A DNA stretch of 7,281 nucleotides. Source: Actinomycetota bacterium. GTDB lineage: Bacteria; Actinomycetota; Acidimicrobiia; IMCC26256; BP-133. A program made the position numbers and the translations under genes. This document shows positions 1 to 5,803 of the stretch, piece after piece. Under the pieces are notes generated by a model, which searched no databases, was not told the origin of the DNA, and saw only the letters and a list, made by a program, of their open reading frames with translations. The stretch's first letter is position 1. Every line of letters begins with the position of its first letter. The stretch lies in contig JAUZEX010000653.1 in assembly GCA_030838815.1 (NCBI GenBank), positions 1-7,281 of the forward strand. The letters are read 5' to 3'.

Positions 1-861
1 TGCGGCTCCGAGGAGCAGAAGGCGCAGTGGCTCCCGCCGATGGCCCGCATGGAGAAGATCGGCGCCTTCGGCCTCACCGAACCCGACGTTGGTTCCGGCG
101 CCGCCGGCGGCCTCACGACCACGGCCCGCCGCCTTCCCGGGAGTGGCGGCGGGGACAGCTGGGTCCTCCACGGCGTCAAGAAGTGGATCGGCAACGCCAC
201 CTTCGCCGACGTCACCGTCATCTGGGCCCGCGACGTCGACGACGGCAACGTGAAGGGCTTCCTGGTCGAGAAGGACACCCCGGGCTTCACGACCGAGAAG
301 ATGGAGCACAAGATCGCCCTCCGGGCGGTGCAGAACGCCATCATCACCCTCGACGGGGTGCGGGTCCCGGAGTCGATGCGGCTCCAGCGGGCCAGCTCCT
401 TCCGCGACACCGCCAACGTGCTGCGCATGACCCGGGCCAGCGTCGCCTGGCAGGCGGTGGGCTGCGGCCGGGGCGCCTACGAGCACGCCCTGCGCTACTC
501 GACCAAACGGGAGCAGTTCGGCCGGGCCATCGGCGGGTTCCAGCTGGTGCAGGACCAGCTCGTCCGCATGCTGGGCAACGTGACGGCGTCCCTGTGCATG
601 GTGACGCGCCTGTCGCAGCTCCAGGACGCCGGCACCATGACCGACGAGCAGGCCAGCCTGGCCAAGGCCTTCTGCACCGTGAAGGCCCGGGAGACCGTCG
701 GCCTGGCCCGGGAGCTCCTCGGCGGCAACGGCATCCTCCTCGAGCATGACGTGGGCCGCTTCGTGGCCGACGCCGAGGCCATCTACTCCTACGAGGGCAC
801 GAGAGAGATCAACACCCTCATCGTCGGACGGGCCATCACCGGTCTGAGCGCCTTCGTCTAG
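1..861 (+). CDS. Acyl-CoA dehydrogenase, glutaryl-CoA dehydrogenase/ACX4-like (5' partial)
   Basis: This is a flavoenzyme that oxidises an acyl-CoA thioester at the alpha-beta position. The reading frame is open from the first base, so the N-terminus lies outside the window; 286 codons remain before the TAG stop at 859-861. The visible part starts in the middle beta domain with the flavin/substrate motif FGLTEPDVGS (bases 67-96). It continues into the C-terminal helical domain with YSTKREQFGRAIGGFQLVQ, the classic family signature, then LLGGNGI and YSYEGTREINTL. The glutamate in YEGT (codon 793-795) aligns with the catalytic base of glutaryl-CoA dehydrogenase (Glu370 in the human enzyme). The ending GRAITGLSAF also matches the glutaryl-CoA dehydrogenase and plant ACX4 branch better than medium-chain dehydrogenases. 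Family membership is secure. The substrate is not, because the arginine that recognises the glutaryl carboxylate would be in the missing part. The gene runs convergently toward the hydrolase. Confidence 0.93.
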   Translation, partial: CGSEEQKAQWLPPMARMEKIGAFGLTEPDVGSGAAGGLTTTARRLPGSGGGDSWVLHGVKKWIGNATFADVTVIWARDVDDGNVKGFLVEKDTPGFTTEKMEHKIALRAVQNAIITLDGVRVPESMRLQRASSFRDTANVLRMTRASVAWQAVGCGRGAYEHALRYSTKREQFGRAIGGFQLVQDQLVRMLGNVTASLCMVTRLSQLQDAGTMTDEQASLAKAFCTVKARETVGLARELLGGNGILLEHDVGRFVADAEAIYSYEGTREINTLIVGRAITGLSAFV

Positions 862-885
862 GTGCGAGGTCCGGGTGGTCGGGCC

Positions 886-911
886 GCCGGGCGAGCCGGC
901 CTGAGTCAGGC
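886..911. terminator. Small inverted repeats between convergent genes, possible weak terminator
   Basis: The 44-bp gap between the convergent dehydrogenase and hydrolase genes holds two small inverted repeats. One is GCCGG / CCGGC (886-890 and 896-900, 5-nt loop). The next is the near-adjacent palindrome GCCTGA-G-TCAGGC (899-911), which includes the hydrolase stop codon. Neither is followed by a T-tract on either strand, so an intrinsic terminator of the E. coli type is not supported. The placement fits a transcript end shared by both genes, and that is the only reason to list it. In GC-rich DNA such short repeats also arise by chance. Confidence 0.25.
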
Positions 912-1592
912 GAGGAGGGCGTCCGCCAGCTCCGCGGGGTGGGACAGCATCGGGCTGTGGCCACCGGGGAGCTCGACCGGCTCCACCCCGAGGACCTCGC
1001 GGGCGATGCGGCGCGACCATTCCGGGCTGACCACCTCATCGGCGGCGCAGACGATCGAGACGAGCTCGCAGTCGGGCCAGCGGTCGAGGGGGCAGGGCTC
1101 GCGGCTGGTCGTCCACACCTGGGGCCGCAGCCGGGTTGCGGCCCACCGGGCCGTCTCCGGGTCGCAGGCCCGGTAGAAGGCCTGCACGGCCACCTCCGGG
1201 TCCCACCACACCGACCCGTCCTCATCGACGTGGCGGGGAAGCTTGTTGAACTCCTCAGTGGTGGTCTCGGGTTCCGAGCCCATGACCTCTCCGAGGCTGC
1301 GGCCCGGTCGGGGCACGAGCGCGGCGAGGAAGACCACTTTCCGGACGGGCCGGACCAGCGGCACCACGGCGGCGGTGATCCCGCCCAGGGAGTGGCCGAC
1401 CACGACCACGTCGTCGGCGTCGCCCAGCGAGTCGGCCACCAGCTTGGCGTTGTCCACGATGGTGGCGGCCGGGTCGTCGCAGGGCAGATCGACGGCCACC
1501 GCCCGGTGTCCCCTCCGCTCCAGTTCGGCGACCAGCGGTTCCCAGCACCACGCCCCGTGCCACGCGCCGTGGATCAAAGCGAACGTCGTCAT
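906..1592 (-). CDS. Alpha/beta hydrolase (esterase/hydroxynitrile lyase-like fold)
   Basis: This is a 228-residue cytoplasmic alpha/beta hydrolase with no signal peptide. The N-terminal strand and oxyanion-hole segment is LIHGAWHGAW (residues 6-15). The nucleophile elbow is GHSLGG with Ser68, the likely acid is Asp185 in CAADEVVSPEW, and the catalytic histidine is His212 in GGHSPML near the C-terminus. A cap region lies at about residues 100-165. The length and the HGAWHGAW opening resemble the small esterase group that includes plant methylesterases and hydroxynitrile lyases. Substrate and reaction cannot be read from the sequence. The ATG start is supported by a purine tract (GAGGGGGGGA on the minus strand, bases 1602-1611) ending 9 nt upstream. 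The gene follows gatB by 103 bp on the same strand and could receive read-through from the gat operon, although a strong hairpin lies between them. Confidence 0.88.
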   Translation of the reverse strand: MTTFALIHGAWHGAWCWEPLVAELERRGHRAVAVDLPCDDPAATIVDNAKLVADSLGDADDVVVVGHSLGGITAAVVPLVRPVRKVVFLAALVPRPGRSLGEVMGSEPETTTEEFNKLPRHVDEDGSVWWDPEVAVQAFYRACDPETARWAATRLRPQVWTTSREPCPLDRWPDCELVSIVCAADEVVSPEWSRRIAREVLGVEPVELPGGHSPMLSHPAELADALLA

Positions 1593-1639
1593 GCCCCCGC
1601 GTCCCCCCCTCGTGCCGACCGGTTACGTCCCCTTGGGGC

Positions 1640-1688
1640 GAACCTGCGCTCGTTCGTCGCGACATACGCGACGGAGGAGCGCAGGTTC
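1640..1688. repeat. Long imperfect palindrome/hairpin between gatB and the hydrolase
   Basis: Two 22-nt arms (1640-1661 and 1667-1688) flank a 5-nt centre, ACATA. The outer 12 positions pair perfectly (GAACCTGCGCTC with GAGCGCAGGTTC), and the inner 7 also pair perfectly (CGTCGCG with CGCGACG). Between these blocks are one G/G mismatch, one T-A pair and one T/G wobble. That gives 20 Watson-Crick pairs in 22. The element starts 7 nt beyond the gatB stop codon in the direction of transcription. No T-run follows it on either strand. It could be a Rho-independent-like terminator or mRNA 3'-end stabiliser for the gat operon, or one copy of a dispersed intergenic palindromic repeat. The sequence shows the structure clearly, but its function is inference. 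A smaller CCCC-TT-GGGG palindrome sits alongside at 1629-1638. Confidence 0.8.
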
Positions 1689-1695
1689 AGCGCCG

Positions 1696-3174
1696 TCACG
1701 ACGCCCCCAGCGCCTCGTCCAGCAGGCGGTTCAGCACCTGCGGGTTGCCCCGGCCCTTCATCTCGGCCATCACTTTGCCCATGAAGAACCCCCGCAGCTT
1801 CTTGCGGTCCTTGTCCTCTCCGCTCCGGTAGCGCTCGACCTCGCCCGGATGGGCGTCGAGCACGGCGGCCACGGCCGCCACCAGCGAGTCCTCGTCGCTC
1901 ACCTGGGCCAGGCCCCGCTCGGCCACGATCGCGGCCGGGGAGCCGCCGCCGGCGCCGGCCAGCGCCGCGCCCAGCACCTCCTTGGCCAGCGGGCGCGACA
2001 GCGTCCCGTCCGCCACCAGCTTCACCAGTTCGGCGAGCCCGGCCGGCGCCAGCGCCAGGTCGCCCGGCGAAGAACCCGACTCCTTCAGATGGGCCAGCAG
2101 GTCGCCCGTCACCCAGTTCGTCACGTCCCGGCCCGGCGCCCCGGCGGCCGCCGCCCCCTCGGCGTAGTCGGCCAGGCCCGGCGTGCCGACGAGGACGCCG
2201 GCGTCGACTTCGGACAGGCCCCAGGCCTCGACGAGCCGCGCCTTGCGGGCCGCCGGCAGCTCCGGCATGGCCGCCCGGACCTTGTCCCGCCACTCGGCCG
2301 ACGGCAAGAGGGGCACGAGGTCGGGCTCGGGGAAGTAGCGGTAGTCGTACGCCTCCTCCTTGCTCCGCAAGGAATACGTGCGGCCGGCCTCCTCGTCCCA
2401 GTGGCGGGTCTCCTGCACGACCGCCTCGCCCGTCTCCAGCACCTCGGCCTGGCGCCCGGCCTCGTACTCCAGCGCCCGGACCAGCGACCGCAGCGAGTTC
2501 ATGTTCTTGACCTCGGCCCGGGTGCCGAGCTTCTCCGACCCCGCCGGCCGGAGCGAGATGTTGGCGTCGATGCGCAGCGAGCCCTCCTCCATCTTCACGT
2601 CCGAGACGCCGATGGCCTCCAGCACACCGCGCAGCTCGGCCACGTAGGCCCGGGCCTCCTCCGGCGAACGCAGGTCGGGCTTGCTCACGATCTCCAGCAG
2701 CGGGACGCCGGCCCGGTTGTAATCGACCAGGCTGTGATCGGCGCCGTGGATCCGGCCGCCCCCGCCGCCGACGTGCGACGTCTTGCCGGTGTCCTCCTCG
2801 AGGTGGGCCCGTTCGACGCCGACGCGCCGGGCTGTTCCGTCAGGGTTGGTGATCGCCAGCCACCCGTTGCCGCACACCGGTTCGTCGTACTGGCTGATCT
2901 GGAAGTTCTTCGGCATGTCGGGGTAGAAGTAGTTCTTCCGGTGGAAGATCGACTCCTCGGGAATCACACAATGGAGCGCTTCACCGACACGCAAAGCGAA
3001 CTCCACCGCCCGTTCGTTGAGCACCGGCAGCGAGCCGGGCAGCCCGAGGCACACCGGGCACACGTAGGTGTTGGGCTCGGCGCCGAAATCGTTGGGACAG
3101 CAGCAGAACAGCTTCGTTTTGGTGGCCAGCTCGCAGTGGACCTCGAGCCCGATCACCGTTTCCCACTCGCTCAT
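1696..3174 (-). CDS. gatB: Asp-tRNA(Asn)/Glu-tRNA(Gln) amidotransferase subunit B
   Basis: GatB binds the misacylated tRNA, activates its Glu or Asp side chain with ATP, and accepts ammonia channelled from GatA. The 492-residue product has the usual length. It opens with WETVIGLEVHCEL, where Glu11 and His13 belong to the conserved metal/phosphate site. Cys24, Cys26, Cys39 and Cys42 (KLFCCCP and YVCPVCLGLPG) form a probable zinc site. Further family blocks follow in order: MPKNFQISQYD, HLEEDTGK, DYNRAGVPLLEIVSKPD, KMEEGSLRIDANISLRP, EVKNMNSLRS and EEAYDYRYFPEPDL. The C-terminal tRNA-binding YqeY-like tail ends GFFMGKVM...GNPQVLNRLLDEAL. The frame stays open upstream to 3363, but the ATG at 3172-3174 is chosen because the family N-terminus begins there, it overlaps the gatA stop as ATGA, and GAGG (3183-3186) sits 8 nt upstream. 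Confidence 0.98.
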   Translation of the reverse strand: MSEWETVIGLEVHCELATKTKLFCCCPNDFGAEPNTYVCPVCLGLPGSLPVLNERAVEFALRVGEALHCVIPEESIFHRKNYFYPDMPKNFQISQYDEPVCGNGWLAITNPDGTARRVGVERAHLEEDTGKTSHVGGGGGRIHGADHSLVDYNRAGVPLLEIVSKPDLRSPEEARAYVAELRGVLEAIGVSDVKMEEGSLRIDANISLRPAGSEKLGTRAEVKNMNSLRSLVRALEYEAGRQAEVLETGEAVVQETRHWDEEAGRTYSLRSKEEAYDYRYFPEPDLVPLLPSAEWRDKVRAAMPELPAARKARLVEAWGLSEVDAGVLVGTPGLADYAEGAAAAGAPGRDVTNWVTGDLLAHLKESGSSPGDLALAPAGLAELVKLVADGTLSRPLAKEVLGAALAGAGGGSPAAIVAERGLAQVSDEDSLVAAVAAVLDAHPGEVERYRSGEDKDRKKLRGFFMGKVMAEMKGRGNPQVLNRLLDEALGAS

Positions 3175-4685
3175 GCCGCCCGCCTCAGGTTCGGACGGGC
3201 GCTGAAGGCGAACGCCGACTCCAGTGCCTGGGCGGCCCGCAGCAGCACCGCTTCGCCGAGCGCCGGCGCCAGTACCTGCACGCCGATCGGCAGGCCGGCG
3301 GCGTCGAGCCCGGCGGGCACGGAGATGGCAGTGGCGCCGGTCAGGTTGGTGGGGATCGTGCACACGTCGGACAGGTACATGGCCAGCGGGTCCGACGTCT
3401 TCGCCCCCAGCTCGAAGGCCGTGGTCGGCGACGTCGGTGCCAGCAGGACGTCGAAGCGCTCGTAAGCCCGGGCGAAATCTCTGATGATCAGTGTGCGGAC
3501 CCGTTGCGCCTGGCCGTAGTAGGCGTCGTAGTACCCGGCCGACAGGGCGTAGGTCCCGAGCATGATGCGCCGCTTCACCTCAGCCCCGAAGCCGGCCTCC
3601 CGGGTCAGGGCGTTCATGGTGGCGACGTCATATCCGCCTCGTGCGTCGGCCGGAGCGCGCAGCCCGTAGCGGACACCGTCGTAGCGGGCCAGGTTCGACG
3701 ACGCTTCGGCCGGGGCGATGATGTAGTACGCCGACAGGCCGTACTGCACGCTGGGCACCGACACCGTGTCGACCTCGGCGCCGGCCTTCTCGAACAGGTT
3801 CCGGGCCGACTCCACCGCGGCGCGCACCTCGGGCTGGATGCCGTCGACCTCGGCCAGCTCCGCCACCACGCCCACCCGCAGCCCGGCCACGCCCTCCTCG
3901 AGACGGGCCAGCGCCGACTCCGGCTCGGACGGGATCGACGTGGAGTCGAGCGGGTCGTGGCCCCACATGGCCTCCAGCAGCAGAGCGGTGTCGGCCACGG
4001 TGGTGGCGAACGGGCCGGCCTGGTCGAGGCTCGAGGCGTAGGCCACGATCCCGTAGCGGGAGACCCGCCCGTAGGTGGGCCGCAGCCCCACCACCCCGCA
4101 CAGCGCCGCCGGCTGACGGATCGACCCGCCGGTGTCGGTGCCCAGCGCCAGCGGGGCGAAACGGGCCGCCACCGCCGCCGCGCTGCCGCCCGACGACCCA
4201 CCTGGCACCCGCGTCGTGTCCCAGGGGTTGGCGGTGGGGAAGAACCCCGAGTTCTCGTTCGAGCTGCCCATGGCGAACTCGTCGAGGTTCGTCTTTCCGA
4301 TGATGATCGCGCCCGCCGCCCGCAGCCGGGCCACGACCGTCGAGTCGTAGGGCGGCCGCCAGCCTTCCAGGATCCGCGACCCGGCCGTCGTCGGCAGATC
4401 CGAGGTGCAGAACATGTCTTTCACCGCCACCGGCACGCCGGCCAACCGGCCGAGGACGTCGCCCCGGGCCCGGGCGGCGTCGACTTCGGCCGCCGCCGAG
4501 CGGGCGGTGTCGGAGGCGACGCAGAGGAACGAGCGCACCTCCCCGTCCAGCGCCTCGATGCGGGCCAGGTGCGCCTCGGTCACCTCCGCCGCCGACACCT
4601 CACCCGCCCTCACCAGCCCGGCCAGCTCGGTGGCGGTGCGGCCGGTGAGGCCGTCACCGGCTTCAGTCCCGCCGGCTGCGCTCAC
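3171..4685 (-). CDS. gatA: Asp-tRNA(Asn)/Glu-tRNA(Gln) amidotransferase subunit A (glutaminase)
   Basis: GatA hydrolyses glutamine (or asparagine) and delivers the ammonia to GatB. It is an amidase-signature enzyme of 504 residues. The Ser-cisSer-Lys triad is visible: Lys89 in GVPVAVKDMF, the cis-Ser at Ser164 in PGGSSGGSAAA, and the nucleophile Ser188 in GTDTGGSIRQPA. The 24-residue spacing between the two serines matches characterised family members. Other supporting blocks are AIIIGKTNLDEFAMGSSNE, FFPTANPWD, CGVVGLRPTYGRVSRYG and, near the end, the glutamine-site region VCTIPTNLTGATAISVPAG. Translation begins at a GTG (4683-4685) that overlaps the gatC TGA as GTGA. A strong GGAGG (4690-4694) lies 4 nt upstream, inside gatC. 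The far end overlaps gatB by 4 bp, so all three subunits look translationally coupled. Confidence 0.98.
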   Translation of the reverse strand: MSAAGGTEAGDGLTGRTATELAGLVRAGEVSAAEVTEAHLARIEALDGEVRSFLCVASDTARSAAAEVDAARARGDVLGRLAGVPVAVKDMFCTSDLPTTAGSRILEGWRPPYDSTVVARLRAAGAIIIGKTNLDEFAMGSSNENSGFFPTANPWDTTRVPGGSSGGSAAAVAARFAPLALGTDTGGSIRQPAALCGVVGLRPTYGRVSRYGIVAYASSLDQAGPFATTVADTALLLEAMWGHDPLDSTSIPSEPESALARLEEGVAGLRVGVVAELAEVDGIQPEVRAAVESARNLFEKAGAEVDTVSVPSVQYGLSAYYIIAPAEASSNLARYDGVRYGLRAPADARGGYDVATMNALTREAGFGAEVKRRIMLGTYALSAGYYDAYYGQAQRVRTLIIRDFARAYERFDVLLAPTSPTTAFELGAKTSDPLAMYLSDVCTIPTNLTGATAISVPAGLDAAGLPIGVQVLAPALGEAVLLRAAQALESAFAFSARPNLRRAA

Positions 4686-4984
4686 GCCTCCTCCGCCAGG
4701 ATCCGCGGCACCCGGAAGCGCCCGTCCTCCGCCGCCGGCGCCATGGCCAGGACGAGGTCACGATCGAGGCAGGGCCGGGGCTCGTCGGCCCGCACGACGT
4801 TGGCCAGCGGGATCGGATGCGAGGTGGGCGGCACGTCGGCGGTGTCGAGGGCCTCCACCCGGGCGGCGTGCTCCAGAATGGCGCCCAACTGGACGGTGAA
4901 CTGCTCGATCTCCGCCTCCGACAGGGCGAGCCGGGCGAGCTTGGCCACGTGGACGACGTCGTCTCTGGTCAGGGGGTTGGACAC
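4682..4984 (-). CDS. gatC: Asp-tRNA(Asn)/Glu-tRNA(Gln) amidotransferase subunit C
   Basis: GatC is the small, non-catalytic subunit that wraps around GatA and GatB and stabilises the complex. The 100-residue product matches the family in length and pattern: HVAKLARLALSEAEIEQF near the N-terminus, then QLGAILEHAARVEALDTADVPPTSHP, then NVVRADEP, and the ending DGRFRVPRIL. The chosen start is a GTG at 4982-4984 (protein MSNPLTRDDV). The frame stays open upstream to an ATG at 5090-5092. The added 36 residues would be proline-rich, low-complexity and absent from the family, so the longer form is rejected. No Shine-Dalgarno precedes the GTG, and a -10-like hexamer lies immediately upstream, which points to a leaderless first gene of the operon. 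Confidence 0.95.
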   Translation of the reverse strand: MSNPLTRDDVVHVAKLARLALSEAEIEQFTVQLGAILEHAARVEALDTADVPPTSHPIPLANVVRADEPRPCLDRDLVLAMAPAAEDGRFRVPRILAEEA

Positions 4985-4997
4985 GGCGCCAAGTCTA
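4985..4997 (-). promoter_or_regulatory. Candidate -10 element for leaderless gatC transcription
   Basis: On the minus strand the hexamer TAGACT (4997 down to 4992) fits the TANNNT pattern of housekeeping -10 elements. It is followed by exactly 7 nt (TGGCGCC) before the gatC GTG. That spacing would place the transcription start on the G of the start codon, giving an mRNA with no 5' leader. Upstream of the GTG there is no purine-rich Shine-Dalgarno; the region is pyrimidine-rich on this strand. No good -35 (TTGACA-like) is found at 17 bp. Leaderless genes with this layout are common in actinobacteria; applying it here is inference. Confidence 0.5.
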
Positions 4998-5033
4998 GGG
5001 GGAGGGTGGGTTAGGCCTTCGGGGGGTCCTTGG

Positions 5034-5048
5034 GGGGCGGAGCGCCCC
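5034..5048. repeat. Small GC-rich inverted repeat in the gatC/regulator divergent gap
   Basis: GGGGCG and CGCCCC (5034-5039 and 5043-5048) form a perfect 6-bp stem with a 3-nt loop, GAG. It lies about 50 bp upstream of gatC and about 80 bp upstream of the regulator gene. It could be a protein-binding palindrome in the shared promoter region, but short GC-only repeats are expected by chance at this base composition. Confidence 0.25.
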
Positions 5049-5073
5049 GAGTGCTGGCCCTTTTGGGTGATTT

Positions 5074-5099
5074 GTGGCACTCTGGGTGGCAACGTCTGG
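5074..5099 (+). promoter_or_regulatory. Imperfect tandem direct repeat upstream of the response regulator, possible operator
   Basis: Two adjacent units share GTGGCA at their left end (5074-5079 and 5086-5091) and TCTGG at their right end (5081-5085 and 5095-5099). The units are 12 and 14 nt long. OmpR-family regulators usually bind as head-to-tail dimers to direct repeats about one helical turn apart, so this is a plausible autoregulatory site 27 bp before the regulator start codon. I found no convincing TANNNT -10 element for the regulator gene nearby, so the promoter itself is unassigned. Confidence 0.3.
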
Positions 5100-5111
5100 G
5101 GACGCTGGGGA

Positions 5112-5116
5112 AGAGG
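5112..5116 (+). promoter_or_regulatory. Shine-Dalgarno that decides the response regulator start
   Basis: AGAGG lies 9 nt before the ATG at 5126 but only 3 nt before the in-frame ATG at 5120. The spacing favours the second ATG, which also yields the standard MRVLLVEDE opening of the receiver domain. Confidence 0.6.
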
Positions 5117-5125
5117 TCAATGGGG

Positions 5126-5803
5126 ATGCGAGTCCTTCTCGTAGAGGACGAAACGCGCCTCGCCAATGCGGTACGGCGCGGTTTGGAGGCGGAGGGCTTC
5201 TCCGTCGATGTCGCCGCGGACGGAAAAGACGGCTTCTGGCGGGCCAGCGAAGGCCGCTACGACGCCATCGTCCTCGACATCATGCTGCCCGGGATGAACG
5301 GGTTCCGCGTCTGCTCGGCGCTGCGCGAGGCCGGCCACTGGACCCCGATTCTCATGCTCACGGCCAAGGACGGCGAACTCGACGAAGCCGAGGCGCTCGA
5401 CACCGGCGCCGACGACTTCCTCACGAAGCCGTTCTCCTTCGTGGTGCTCACCGCCCGGCTCCGGGCATTGCTGCGCCGGGGCGCACCGGCCCGGCCGGCG
5501 GTGCTGACCGCCGGCGACCTCCGGCTCGACCCCGCCTCCCACCTGGCCTGGCGGGGCGACGACGAGCTCAGCCTGACCGCCCGGGAGTTCGCCCTGCTGG
5601 AGTTCCTGATGCGCAAGGTCGGCCAGGTGACGTCGAAGACCGAGATCCTCGAACACGTCTGGGATCCGGCCTACGACGGCGACTCCAACATCGTCGAGGT
5701 CTACGTCGGGTACCTCCGGCGCAAGGTCGACGTCCCCTACACCCGGCGGGCCATCCAGACGGTGCGGGGCGTGGGGTACCGCCTCGCCCCCGATGGCGGT
5801 TAG
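5126..5803 (+). CDS. OmpR/PhoB-family DNA-binding response regulator
   Basis: This is the cytoplasmic output half of a two-component system: phosphorylation by its kinase changes its binding to promoter DNA. The 225-residue protein has the full family layout. The receiver domain (residues 1 to about 118) has the acidic pocket Glu7-Asp8 (LLVEDE), the phosphoacceptor Asp51 (IVLDIMLPGMNGF), the switch Thr79 (LTAKD) and Lys101 (LTKPFSF). The C-terminal winged-helix domain (about 127-222) contains LSLTAREFALLEFLM, then VEVYVGYLRRKVD and the wing RAIQTVRGVGYRL. All key residues are intact. The frame is open upstream to 5030, but the extension has no family similarity. The gene diverges from gatC and overlaps the kinase gene by 11 bp, which marks them as a cognate pair. 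Its target genes are unknown; autoregulation through the repeat at 5074-5099 is possible. Confidence 0.96.
   Translation: MRVLLVEDETRLANAVRRGLEAEGFSVDVAADGKDGFWRASEGRYDAIVLDIMLPGMNGFRVCSALREAGHWTPILMLTAKDGELDEAEALDTGADDFLTKPFSFVVLTARLRALLRRGAPARPAVLTAGDLRLDPASHLAWRGDDELSLTAREFALLEFLMRKVGQVTSKTEILEHVWDPAYDGDSNIVEVYVGYLRRKVDVPYTRRAIQTVRGVGYRLAPDGG

Noticed and set aside
1629..1638. CCCC-TT-GGGG palindrome as a separate regulatory element
   Set aside because: A 4-bp stem with a 2-nt centre is too short to mean much in GC-rich DNA. It is noted only as a neighbour of the long hairpin.
3175..3363. A 63-residue N-terminal extension of GatB
   Set aside because: The extension lies inside gatA, is Arg/Ala/Gly-rich, and precedes the conserved GatB N-terminus. 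The ATGA overlap and GAGG support the start at 3174.
1243..3465. A 740-codon open frame on the plus strand opposite gatB and the hydrolase
   Set aside because: Its product is low-complexity, rich in Arg, His, Ala and Gly, with no recognisable domain. It is the complement of well-conserved gatB, as expected in very GC-rich DNA where stop codons are rare.
4985..5092. A 36-residue N-terminal extension of GatC from an upstream ATG
   Set aside because: It is proline-rich, not part of the family, and would run through the probable promoter.
5030..5125. A 32-residue extension of the response regulator
   Set aside because: Receiver domains start at MRVLLVEDE; the Shine-Dalgarno at 5112-5116 fits the 5126 start, and the extension would cross the regulatory region.
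3504..5144. A 546-codon open frame on the plus strand opposite gatA and gatC, running into the regulator
   Set aside because: It lies antisense to two conserved genes and overlaps the regulator start; its composition is typical of a shadow frame.
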